NCBI GenBank assembly: GCA_937998875.1
Contig: CALLBO010000013.1
Span: 1-43,481, forward strand
Source: an uncultured Granulosicoccaceae bacterium
GTDB taxonomy: Bacteria > Pseudomonadota > Gammaproteobacteria > Granulosicoccales > Granulosicoccaceae
DNA: 43,481 nucleotides
Direction of reading: 5' to 3'
This document shows, piece by piece, positions 8,897-16,751 of this stretch. The position numbers were made by a program, and so were the translations under genes. The notes under the pieces are model-generated. The model did no database searches. It saw only the letters and a list, made by a program, of their open reading frames with translations, and was not told the origin of the DNA. Each line of letters opens with the position of its first letter. Positions within the stretch are counted from its first letter, which is position 1.

Positions 8897-9433
8897 ATGG
8901 CCAGTCCGAGTGAGTACTTGCGGTTCCTCTATAACCTCAGGCAACTACAATCAAAGGTTGAACTACCTGTCAGAAATATTCGCGCAGCTAACAGGGTGAA
9001 ATTTGGCCGCAACGTGCGTATTCGAAAACACTCCTGGTTTTCGCTGACACCGCAATGCAACGTTTCGATTGGTGATAACACACGCATTGGCCGTTACTTT
9101 GTGGTCTCCGGTGTCGGGTCCAGTATAACTATCGAAAACGACGTACTGATGTCCGAGCGTGTTTTTATCACCGAGAGCAACCATGATTTTGAAGATATCG
9201 AAAAGCCGGTACAAAGCAGTTCAGTATCCGGGGGCCCGGTCGTGATCGGTGCTGAAACATGGATAGGTATTGGCGTTTGTATTCTGCCAAATGTTCGAAT
9301 TGGTAAGCATTGTGTTATTGGTGCAAATTCTACTGTGACCAAGGACATTCCGGATTACTCCGTAGCAGCCGGATCTCCTGCCGTGGTTCGAAAGCGCTAT
9401 GATTTTGATCGTGCGGGGTGGATATCGGTTTGA
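8897..9433 (+). CDS. Left-handed beta-helix (hexapeptide) acyltransferase
   Basis: A 178-residue protein from ATG 8897. It has repeated hexapeptides of the LpxA/WbbJ/NodL type (VSIGDN, ITIENDV, VVIGAETWIG, VRIGKHCVIG), the conserved ESNHDFED segment with the likely catalytic His, and the usual end DIPDYSVAAGSPAVVRKR. Members transfer acetyl groups from acetyl-CoA to sugar hydroxyls. It sits between a methyltransferase and a glycosyltransferase, so a role in decorating a surface glycan or LPS core is likely. Its stop overlaps the next gene's GTG start by 16 bases. Confidence 0.85.
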   Translation: MASPSEYLRFLYNLRQLQSKVELPVRNIRAANRVKFGRNVRIRKHSWFSLTPQCNVSIGDNTRIGRYFVVSGVGSSITIENDVLMSERVFITESNHDFEDIEKPVQSSSVSGGPVVIGAETWIGIGVCILPNVRIGKHCVIGANSTVTKDIPDYSVAAGSPAVVRKRYDFDRAGWISV

Positions 9434-10218
9434 GTTATCCGGATGCCATCTTCACAACCTACTTTACCGGAAAGCCTGATCCGCAAAAGCGCAGTCGCGG
9501 TCGCTTTAATTACTTTAAGCGTTATAAAACCTGGCGCCGTAGCCGTCGCGGTGGTGCTGTGGCAGAAAAACACGGTGTTGCCGGCATAGATGATTTCGAC
9601 CGGATACAGATCTGGTACGACAGCCTGCTTCAAGTCGGCTGCAACGGGATAATTTTTCACGATAATCTCAGTGACTGGTTCATAGAAAAGTGGACATGCC
9701 CGCAGGTGAAGTTTGTAAAGTACGAGCTTTCAACAGATCGTTCGTTAAACGATGAGCGCTATTATTGTTACCTGCAATACCTGAAAGACAATGAGCACAT
9801 CAAGCGTGTGATGTTGCTTGATCTCTTTGATGTGGAATTCTTCAGCAACCCGTTCGAACTATTTGATGATAGTAAGTACGATTTTTACTGCGGTGGGGAT
9901 ACTGGTGAATACAACGATAAGATGAATCGTGAAAAGATGATTGCAACGTTTGGTCAGCCGTACTACGAGACAGAGATCAAGCTGCACGCTGGCACTTGTG
10001 GAGGAAATCGGGTCGAACTTGAAAGGTTGTTGGTCACAATGACAAAAACATTTGATGATCTCACAAACAAAGGGAATCTTGATAACGTCAACATGGCTGT
10101 TTTTAACAAATGTGTGTATGACCTGTTTGATAAAGACAGGATAATGTGGGGCAATCCTTTGAACAGCCGCTTTAAAGCCTACGAGGCAAGCGGAAATTTT
10201 GCTATTCGCCATAAATAA
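9418..10218 (+). CDS. Putative glycosyltransferase, family uncertain
   Basis: A 266-residue protein. The chosen GTG start (9418) lies inside the end of the acyltransferase gene; TTG 9430 is an alternative. There is a GT-A-like core with an acidic motif after a beta strand (VMLLDLFDVEFFSNPF, about 123-140), then FYCGGDTGEYND and HAGTCGGNRVELERLL, and late NVNMAVFNKC. This order (DxD-like metal site, then a second acceptor or metal motif) fits nucleotide-sugar transferases, but I cannot name the CAZy family. The start of the protein is very basic (KRSRGRFNYFKRYKTWRRSRRGG), perhaps for membrane association. Position between sugar-modifying enzymes supports the role. Confidence 0.65.
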   Translation: MDIGLSYPDAIFTTYFTGKPDPQKRSRGRFNYFKRYKTWRRSRRGGAVAEKHGVAGIDDFDRIQIWYDSLLQVGCNGIIFHDNLSDWFIEKWTCPQVKFVKYELSTDRSLNDERYYCYLQYLKDNEHIKRVMLLDLFDVEFFSNPFELFDDSKYDFYCGGDTGEYNDKMNREKMIATFGQPYYETEIKLHAGTCGGNRVELERLLVTMTKTFDDLTNKGNLDNVNMAVFNKCVYDLFDKDRIMWGNPLNSRFKAYEASGNFAIRHK

Positions 10219-10254
10219 TGCTGTGCGGCAATTAACCTGAAAGGTTTTTCAATT

Positions 10255-10920
10255 ATGCTCGTAAGATATTTCGATTTAGGTATTCATAAAGGTGGCGAAC
10301 TCTCACGAATGAATCAGCTGCTTTCTGAACATCCACTGGTCACGGACTACGAGATGTACGGGTTTGATGCGCATCCTAAGATGGCGCGGCACTGTAGGTA
10401 CAAGTTTATGTTTAACAAACGTGTGAAAATCGTGCACACAGCGCTTGGAAACAGTGCTGGTAGCTGCACCTTGTACCTGAACCGGAATCTTGTCGGTTCA
10501 TCAATATATGCCGGAAAAAACAATGTAATTAAAGGTCGCGAGATTACTGTGCCAAAGCAAAAGTTCTCCAGCTGGCTAAGTGAGAATAATCTTGCGACTC
10601 CGGGGGAAAGTTTTAATATTATTAAGTCAAATATTGAAGGTGCTGAGTTAGAAGTGTGGCAGGATATACTTGACGCCAATCTTGTATCGCTATTTGATTT
10701 GTGGCTTGGCCCGAAAGAAGGCCATGATGGCTGGGCTGAAGATTTTAAAAAAATTAAGGGCATGGAGGAGAAAGCTGCGGCACTCGGGGAAAGCTTCAAG
10801 CAACAAGATGTTTATGTGTATCGTTACAGTAGTCATGACAAGAATCTTCCCAATTCAGATGTTGAGTCGCAATTACAGCAAAGGCTTGCCAGCTGGTCGT
10901 CAGATGCCGTGCCAGCGTGA
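10255..10920 (+). CDS. FkbM-like methyltransferase-related protein
   Basis: A 221-residue protein from ATG 10255. It shows a weak SAM-binding start (RYFDLGIHKGGELSRM), a second acidic motif (YEMYGFDAHPKMARHC) and an FkbM-like KSNIEGAELEVWQDI signature (compare KIDVEGAE). Glycine motif I is degenerate (LGIHKGG rather than GANIG), so cofactor binding is uncertain. It is divergent from the FkbM protein at 8055 and probably not a recent duplicate. It stands between a glycosyltransferase and waaA in the same direction. Confidence 0.65.
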   Translation: MLVRYFDLGIHKGGELSRMNQLLSEHPLVTDYEMYGFDAHPKMARHCRYKFMFNKRVKIVHTALGNSAGSCTLYLNRNLVGSSIYAGKNNVIKGREITVPKQKFSSWLSENNLATPGESFNIIKSNIEGAELEVWQDILDANLVSLFDLWLGPKEGHDGWAEDFKKIKGMEEKAAALGESFKQQDVYVYRYSSHDKNLPNSDVESQLQQRLASWSSDAVPA

Positions 10921-10954
10921 TGAGTTTATCCAACCAGCATAGTTGGTAGATCGT

Positions 10955-12208
10955 GTGAGCAATGTGCCGTTGCGGTATAGATTACTGCTGCTGGTGCTGA
11001 GTCCCTGGCTTTTCGGATCGGTGTTATGGCGAGCTTGGAAAAACCGCAGTAGTCGATTCGGTTTTCAACGATTTGGATTTAGGTATCCTCTGCGTGATCG
11101 TCCGTCTGTCTGGATACATTGCGCATCAGTCGGTGAGGTTGCAGCAGCCAGGCCTTTGGTGACTAGATTGATGGATATGTCGCCTGATAGCAGGGTGGTT
11201 ATATCGACAACCACGACCACTGGCGCAGATAGTGTTATGCGCTGGAATTTCGAGAACGTTGTGCATCAGTATTTGCCGGTTGACTACAAGTGTTTTGTGC
11301 ATCGTATGATCAATTCAATACGGCCAACGATACTTATTGTTATGGAGACCGAGATCTGGCCTAACCTGTTTGACAGTTGTGCAGAACAGGGTATCGCCGT
11401 TGTTATGGTCAATGGACGGCTGAGTGACAAAACATTGAAGAGCCCGGAATGGCTACGCAGTGTTTTAAAGCAGGCATTAGCCAAAACTAGTGGTATTTTC
11501 GCTAAATCCGAGCTGGACAAAAAAGGATTTCTCGATCTCGGTGCTGATCCACTAAATATAAAGGTGATTGGCAATATTAAGTTCGCAGCGCAACCCGTTA
11601 TCGGTGACATAAAGTGCGAGGTTGACAGGGAATTCTGGCTACTGGCGTCAACACACGAGGATGAAGAGTTGCAATTGTGTCGCCTGCTATCAAACTTTCC
11701 TGAATGTGCAAAGAGGTTGCTGGTCATCGCACCTCGGCATCCGGAGAGAGGAACTGCAATTTATGCAAGCCTTACAAGCATCGGGTTAAACATCTCAGTA
11801 AGAAGTAAAGGGGATCTTGTTACTTCAGATACCGATGTATATCTTGCAGACAGGCTGGGTGAAATGCCGGTGTGGTTGTCACAAGCAGAAGTAGTTTTCA
11901 TGGGTGGTTCACTGGTTGCAGTTGGGGGTCATAACCTGCTTGAGCCTGCTATGGCCGGAGTACCGATTGTTACTGGTCCTCACTTACATAATTTTAATGA
12001 TGAGGCAAAACTTTTGTTAACTGCCGGTGCGATGGTTCGATGCGAAAATAGCGCAGCGCAGGTTTTAGCAACAGTCAGTGCTTTGCTGAATGATCCTGAA
12101 AGATGTGCGACGATGAGTCGCGCAGGAAAAATGGCGTTGTCGGATTATGGTGATGTAGCAGACCGTTATGTTGATGCAGTGCTACCCTTTATATCCGTCA
12201 ATCAGTAG
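10955..12208 (+). CDS. waaA: 3-deoxy-D-manno-octulosonic acid (Kdo) transferase WaaA/KdtA
   Basis: About 417 residues. It transfers Kdo from CMP-Kdo to lipid IVA at the inner-membrane face, joining LPS core to lipid A. The features seen are an N-terminal membrane anchor (YRLLLLVLSPWLFGSVLW), HCASVGEVAAARPL with the catalytic Glu of SVGE, METEIWPNL, and the C-terminal GT-B nucleotide-binding region FMGGSLVAVGGHNLLEPA. Length matches the family. The start is uncertain: TTG 10943, GTG 10955 and GTG 10964 are all possible; I take 10955 because the anchor then begins after about seven residues. Its 3' end overlaps the opposite-strand Kdo kinase gene by 27 bases. Confidence 0.93.
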   Translation: MSNVPLRYRLLLLVLSPWLFGSVLWRAWKNRSSRFGFQRFGFRYPLRDRPSVWIHCASVGEVAAARPLVTRLMDMSPDSRVVISTTTTTGADSVMRWNFENVVHQYLPVDYKCFVHRMINSIRPTILIVMETEIWPNLFDSCAEQGIAVVMVNGRLSDKTLKSPEWLRSVLKQALAKTSGIFAKSELDKKGFLDLGADPLNIKVIGNIKFAAQPVIGDIKCEVDREFWLLASTHEDEELQLCRLLSNFPECAKRLLVIAPRHPERGTAIYASLTSIGLNISVRSKGDLVTSDTDVYLADRLGEMPVWLSQAEVVFMGGSLVAVGGHNLLEPAMAGVPIVTGPHLHNFNDEAKLLLTAGAMVRCENSAAQVLATVSALLNDPERCATMSRAGKMALSDYGDVADRYVDAVLPFISVNQ

Positions 12209-12916
12209 CTGCCAGTCGGACTCTTTGTAGTGATTAATACTACTTTGGTGAACTCCCTTGCGAAGTGACCTGCGCAACCGCTCAAGATTGCGTTGCTCCC
12301 AACGTCCGTGAATCCACGGAAAGTTTGTTGCGGCTCTTATTCTGCACCGATCAAAATCAATCAGGCTCACGTCGCCGTTTTTGTTGATAAGGATATTGTT
12401 GGCATTCAGATCACTGTGCCATATATGATGCTGATGTAGTTTTTTTATCGTTCTACCAACTTTATTCCACTCTTCGCTGTTGAGTTGTTTGGTTGTTAAT
12501 ATTGTCGCCAGAGTCTGTGTATCCGGAATCTGCCGGGTTATCAGATCGCATGAATATAGAACGCCGTGCCTGGTGATTCTTGCGCCAAGCGGTTCGGGTA
12601 CCGGCAGATCGAGATTATGCATATGTTCAAGCAGTCGATATTCTCTGACGGCCCGGGTGCGGGAGATTCCATGCCAGACAAACTTATCAGCTGACACTTT
12701 GGCGATCTGTCCACCGCGATAGTAATGCCGCAGTACAGCACTGATGGATGGCGTAATATTAAAAAACCACACGGTGGCACGTCCGTTTTCTACGGTAGTT
12801 GTGGATTCAAAACTGCTCAGGTAGGTCGGCTCAAAGTGGTTATGCGTAAGTACGCCATCCAGTTGTGGGCTGGTTATAAAGAAGCTTTTGGCGTTTTTCT
12901 GGATAGCAGGGGGCAT
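12182..12916 (-). CDS. kdkA: Kdo kinase KdkA
   Basis: A 244-residue protein of the small eukaryotic-like kinase fold (KdkA/RfaP type). It phosphorylates the Kdo added by WaaA at position 4, in the inner core of LPS that carries a single phosphorylated Kdo. Visible motifs are LRHYYRGGQIAK (nucleotide-binding strand and Lys region), RAVREYRLLEHM (Glu of helix C), the catalytic loop HIWHSDLNANNILI and the metal-binding SLIDFDRCR. The FPWIHGRWEQRNLERLRRSL tail is typical of KdkA. The start ATG is at 12916. It converges on waaA, so the two functionally linked genes share their 3' ends. Confidence 0.9.
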   Translation of the reverse strand: MPPAIQKNAKSFFITSPQLDGVLTHNHFEPTYLSSFESTTTVENGRATVWFFNITPSISAVLRHYYRGGQIAKVSADKFVWHGISRTRAVREYRLLEHMHNLDLPVPEPLGARITRHGVLYSCDLITRQIPDTQTLATILTTKQLNSEEWNKVGRTIKKLHQHHIWHSDLNANNILINKNGDVSLIDFDRCRIRAATNFPWIHGRWEQRNLERLRRSLRKGVHQSSINHYKESDWQLLIDGYKG

Positions 12917-13053
12917 CTACTGGCCGGGAATTTTCAGATCGGTCAGACTATCAAAGTACGGGATTTAATTGCCTGTCTGTATGGACGGGTTTTAGTCTGG
13001 CAGTGTTTTTAACGGTGTGTTAATTTGCAGCGCTTGACTCAGCGTGAATCTCT

Positions 13054-13944
13054 ATGCAATCCGGCTTCGGCACATGGCTCTACAAGCAACTTTACTGTCG
13101 GTTGATCGGAACTGTTTTGCCGGTGCATTGGTTTGGACCAAAGCCGCCTGCTATAGAAGGGCTGAGCGAAACGCCTGAGAGTCCGCATTTACAGATAGTC
13201 AGCCACTGTTGGCAATATGCGCACTTGTCTGTATACCAGCTGAGTTCATTGGCGAATTTCCCTCCTGAGAGCTTTAAACTCACTTACACGTTGTATTATG
13301 CCGCCGAAGATGAGGCAACTGCACGTCTGGTGAAGAAGTTTGCACAGAAGAGGTTGCGTAATATAACCTGGCAGTGGATAGAGATTCCACGGTCTGAACT
13401 GTTTCGCCGTGCCATTGGTCGCAACCGATCAGCACTTGCCACTACGGCAGACTGGATCTGGTTTGCAGACTGCGATTTGATATTTCATGATGGTTGTCTT
13501 GAGTCTGTGATAGATAGCTTAAAGACGTTGAAAGCCCGGTTGGCGTATCCTGCGAGTGAGCAGATTACCGAACTGCTCCCGGCTGAGCACCCAATCGTAA
13601 ATCTACCCACTGATCTCCCTCAGGTCGTTGATATTGACCCTTCAATGTTCCGTCACAATCCTATAGAGAAAGCCAAAGGAGCATTTCAAATTGTACATGG
13701 CGATGTCGCGCGACATTGTGGTTACTGCAAGGACTTGTCTCATTATCAGACGCCTACGGATCGTTGGCGTAAGACGTTTGAAGACACTGCATTCAGAAAA
13801 CTGATCGCAGATGAAGGGACACCCATTCCTGTGACCGGGCTGCATCGCATACGACATCAGGTGAAAGGTCGCTACGCGAAAGATTCCATAGTCAGTGACG
13901 TGCGAAAGAACCTGAGACAGCTTGAAGATAACAGGCATAATTAG
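13054..13944 (+). CDS. GT-A type glycosyltransferase, family 2-like
   Basis: A 296-residue protein from ATG 13054. It begins QIVSHCWQYAHLSVYQLSSL, a GT2-like first strand. The core motif TTADWIWFADCDLIFHDGCL contains a DxD (DCD) that would bind the metal and the nucleotide sugar. A later GAFQIVHGDVARHCGY segment and TFEDTAFRKLI could form the acceptor site and the ED motif. The C-terminus is basic. It likely adds a core or surface sugar given the neighbouring waaA and kdkA; donor and acceptor cannot be told from sequence. Confidence 0.75.
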   Translation: MQSGFGTWLYKQLYCRLIGTVLPVHWFGPKPPAIEGLSETPESPHLQIVSHCWQYAHLSVYQLSSLANFPPESFKLTYTLYYAAEDEATARLVKKFAQKRLRNITWQWIEIPRSELFRRAIGRNRSALATTADWIWFADCDLIFHDGCLESVIDSLKTLKARLAYPASEQITELLPAEHPIVNLPTDLPQVVDIDPSMFRHNPIEKAKGAFQIVHGDVARHCGYCKDLSHYQTPTDRWRKTFEDTAFRKLIADEGTPIPVTGLHRIRHQVKGRYAKDSIVSDVRKNLRQLEDNRHN

Positions 13945-14015
13945 CGGCCTGGTGGTTAACGGGCAACCAATAGGGCATGCATGTGAGAGAGTATCATTTG
14001 GTTCAGTGCTTTTCA

Positions 14016-14158
14016 GTAGGGGGATAAGCTTGCGAATGCACCAACGAGCAACACTTTAGAAACCCAAAACACGGTCAATCTGGCGAGTTAATACGCCGTA
14101 AATTTTGTGGTCTTAGTTGCGGTACTTGGTGGATGCGCTGTCGCTTATACTTCCCTAC
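14016..14158. repeat. Inverted pair of REP-like sequences (copy 1)
   Basis: The left arm starts GTAGGGGGATAAGCTTGCG at 14016. The right arm, read on the minus strand from 14158, starts GTAGGGAAGTATAAGC and continues GCGCATCCACC. Both match the general form GTAGGG...ATAAGC...GCATCCACC of REP (repetitive extragenic palindromic) sequences. The arms are about 80 bases apart in the gap between a glycosyltransferase gene and the DMGDH-like gene. The inner part of the right arm (ACAAAATTTACGG on the minus strand) is shared with the second copy at 24804-24954, in opposite orientation. No REP-associated transposase gene is in the window. Confidence 0.75.
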
Positions 14159-14186
14159 GAATAAACAGTTTATCTGTTACAACACA

Positions 14187-16631
14187 CTAACTCCTCATAT
14201 TGATACCTTCAGGATCATAGACTGGTGATCCTTGGACCTCAGCTGCGTAAAACTCGCCGATAATTTCAACCTGTAGCTGTGTACCCGGGGCAGAGTGCGC
14301 TATATCCACATATCCCATTGCCATGGATTTACCCACATGGTGTGCGTAGCCACCCGATGAGATATAGCCGACAGCGTCACCATCTTTAAGTATTGCTTCA
14401 TCCAGCGTGACATCAATAGGCGTTTCTATGGTCAGCGTGACAAGCTTTCGTTTAGCACCGTCCTGTTTAAATTTCAGCGTAGCGTCTTTGCCAATAAAAT
14501 CTTTGTTCCAGTTAATAAACGTGTCCATGCCCGATTCAATAGCATTGAAATCAGGGCGGTACTCAAGACCCCAGGCACCCCAGGCTTTTTCAAGTCTCAT
14601 ACTCATCAGCGCACGGCTGCCATACCAGCGGTACCCGAGGTCACTACCTGCGTCTTCAATTGCTTCTGCGAGTTTTATCAAATACTGCGGTCGGCAGTAG
14701 ATTTCGTAACCGAGTTCACCGGAAAAGCTGATCCGGTGCAGCATCACTGGAACCCCTCCGACATAGGTTTGTGTGGTATCGCGAAACCTGAATGCATCTG
14801 CGGTAACATCATCACGCGTAATGCGTGAAAGCAGTTCACGCGACTTCGGGCCGGACAATGCTACTCCATGCCACTCACCGGTTTGATTCTCGTGGCTGAT
14901 TTCGTCTGGTAAGGTTTGTTCAAACCATCGGCTATGCGCGTCTTGCATTGCACCGGAACCGAATAACATAAAATGATCATCACCATAACAGGCGACGGTA
15001 AGATCACCATATAAACGACCTTTATCGGTAAGCATGGGAGTCAGGGCAATACGGCCGGGCTTCGGAATATGGCCTGCCATGGTTTCATCAAGCCATTCTC
15101 TGGCACCGTTACCTTTGATAGAGTGCTTGGCGAAGTTCGCTATCTCGATACCGGCGACGCCTTCACGCACGGCTTTTACTTCGCGTGCTACATAGTCGTG
15201 GGAGCGATTACGCTCAAAGGTTGGATCCTCGTGAGCGTCTGCCGGGTTATCTGCGAACCAGAGTGCATGTTCCAAGCCGAATGACTGACCCATTCGCGCC
15301 CCTTTGGCGACCAGTCTGTCATAAAGTGCTGTGGTCTGTTGCCTGCGACCTTTTGGCAGGGTTTCGTTAGGGAAGGTCATCACGAAGCGTCGTTCGTAGT
15401 TTTCAGTAGACTTTACTGTGCCCCAATCGGGTGATGCCCAATTGCCAAAACGAGCAACGTCCATCGCCCATACATCAATCGATGGTTCACCATCGATCAT
15501 CCACTCGGCCATGGTTAAACCAACACCACCACCTTGACAGAAGCCTGCCATAACGCCCACAGCACACCAGTAGTTGTGCATGCCGGGTACCGGGCCGATC
15601 ATCGGGTTGCCATCGGGTCCGAAGGTAAAAGGGCCATTGATTGTTTGTCTGATGCCGGCTTCACCGAGCGCAGGTATGCGACCAAAAGCGAGCTCAAGCC
15701 GGTCTGCTATATGTTCAAGATTCGGGTTCAGTAGTTCATGGCCGAAGTCCCACGGAGTGCCATTAACACGCCAGGGTACACCCACGGGTTCATAGGTTCC
15801 CAGCAATAAACCATCGCGTTCCTGACGGAAATATATGTTGGCATCGTAGTCAATGCCACAAGGCAAACGTTTATCTGCGTTTTTTATCTCATCGATGGAC
15901 TCTGTTAGAAGATAGTGGTGTTCCATAGGCTGTACCGGCAGATGCAGTCCTGCCATATGTCCGACTTCACGTGCCCATAAGCCACCGCAGTTTACGACGT
16001 GTTCTGCGTTAATTGTGCCTTTGTCTGTGACGACATCCCAGGTGCCGTCTGCGCGTTGCGTGGTGGCCGTAACCGGTGTATGGGTGAAGTACTGTCCGCC
16101 GTAGTGTTTTGCAGCCTTTGCGAATGCGTAAGTGGTACCGGAGGGATCAAGGTCTCCGTCCTGATCATCCCACAGTGCTGCAATGTAGTGTTTCGGGTCT
16201 ATTAACGGATGACGCTCGGCAACTTCACCAGGTGAGATCCACTCCTGCTCAAGGCCCATATATCGTGCTTTGGAGCGCTCGCGTTTTAAATAGTCGTACC
16301 AGGTTTTATTTGAGGCGAGATAAAAGCCTCCGGTCAGGTGCAAGCCAATAGACTGTCCTGAAAGTTCTTCGATCTCCTTATACAGGTTAATGGTATAGCT
16401 CTGCAGTCTGGATATATTCGGGTCTGAGCTTATGGTGTGAATCTGTCCTGCGGCATGCCAGCTTGAACCGGAGGTAAGCTCATCACGTTCAAGCAGAATG
16501 GTGTCCTTCCAGCCGAACTTCGTCAGATGATAAAGAATAGAACACCCGACTACGCCTCCGCCGATAATCGCAACTTTGCTATGTGAGGGCAGGGTGGTTT
16601 TGGTTGCCCCTTCTTTTACAAACTCTGGCAT
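14187..16631 (-). CDS. FAD-dependent dimethylglycine/sarcosine dehydrogenase-like protein with GcvT domain
   Basis: An 814-residue fusion. Residues about 17-400 form a DAO-type FAD domain (VAIIGGGVVGCS, and SGSSWHAAG whose His59 corresponds to the covalent FAD His of DMGDH). An FAO_M linker follows. About 430-810 are an aminomethyltransferase/GcvT-like tetrahydrofolate domain (SGPKSRELLSRI, FSGELGYEIY, RLEKAWGAWGLEYRP, GYISSGGYAHHVGKSMAMGYV). Such enzymes oxidise an N-methyl group and pass it as formaldehyde to tetrahydrofolate. AAGGA stands six bases before the ATG at 16631. It follows an MttB-family gene on the same strand by 109 bases, so the pair probably acts on one methylated amine. The exact substrate (dimethylglycine, sarcosine or another) is not certain. 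Confidence 0.9.
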   Translation of the reverse strand: MPEFVKEGATKTTLPSHSKVAIIGGGVVGCSILYHLTKFGWKDTILLERDELTSGSSWHAAGQIHTISSDPNISRLQSYTINLYKEIEELSGQSIGLHLTGGFYLASNKTWYDYLKRERSKARYMGLEQEWISPGEVAERHPLIDPKHYIAALWDDQDGDLDPSGTTYAFAKAAKHYGGQYFTHTPVTATTQRADGTWDVVTDKGTINAEHVVNCGGLWAREVGHMAGLHLPVQPMEHHYLLTESIDEIKNADKRLPCGIDYDANIYFRQERDGLLLGTYEPVGVPWRVNGTPWDFGHELLNPNLEHIADRLELAFGRIPALGEAGIRQTINGPFTFGPDGNPMIGPVPGMHNYWCAVGVMAGFCQGGGVGLTMAEWMIDGEPSIDVWAMDVARFGNWASPDWGTVKSTENYERRFVMTFPNETLPKGRRQQTTALYDRLVAKGARMGQSFGLEHALWFADNPADAHEDPTFERNRSHDYVAREVKAVREGVAGIEIANFAKHSIKGNGAREWLDETMAGHIPKPGRIALTPMLTDKGRLYGDLTVACYGDDHFMLFGSGAMQDAHSRWFEQTLPDEISHENQTGEWHGVALSGPKSRELLSRITRDDVTADAFRFRDTTQTYVGGVPVMLHRISFSGELGYEIYCRPQYLIKLAEAIEDAGSDLGYRWYGSRALMSMRLEKAWGAWGLEYRPDFNAIESGMDTFINWNKDFIGKDATLKFKQDGAKRKLVTLTIETPIDVTLDEAILKDGDAVGYISSGGYAHHVGKSMAMGYVDIAHSAPGTQLQVEIIGEFYAAEVQGSPVYDPEGINMRS

Positions 16632-16698
16632 GAGAGAGTCCTTAAGTTTCTAACAGTAGTTCTGATCATTTTTGAACGATAATGCCACTAAAGTGCAA

Positions 16699-16751
16699 CT
16701 AGAACCATGCAACTAATACCATGCAACTAATACCATGCAACTAGTACCATG
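16699..16751 (-). repeat. 14-bp tandem repeats that copy the end of the MttB-like gene
   Basis: On the minus strand the gene ends GCATGGTACTAG, and the unit TTGCATGGTATTAG (14 bp) then repeats: TTGCATGGTATTAG, TTGCATGGTATTAG, TTGCATGGTTCTAG and a decayed TTGCACTTTAG. On the plus strand the accatgc motif recurs every 14 bases (16704, 16718, 16732, 16746). Each unit carries its own TAG; because 14 is not a multiple of three, the stops fall in all three frames. Confidence 0.9.

Noticed and set aside
10670..10942. A second plus-strand frame across the end of the FkbM-like gene
   Set aside because: It lies inside the coding frame that has the IEGAELEVW motif, and shows no domain of its own.
14016..14158. 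Reading the inverted element as a MITE or IS remnant
   Set aside because: The arms carry the GTAG start and ATAAGC/GCATCC core of REP sequences, and I see no clear target-site duplication. A MITE cannot be fully excluded without a genome-wide search.
16741..16743. The TAG stop of the MttB-like gene read as a pyrrolysine codon
   Set aside because: The protein already has full family length, the codon is at the natural C-terminus, and readthrough would add only a few odd residues. No pyl genes are in the window.
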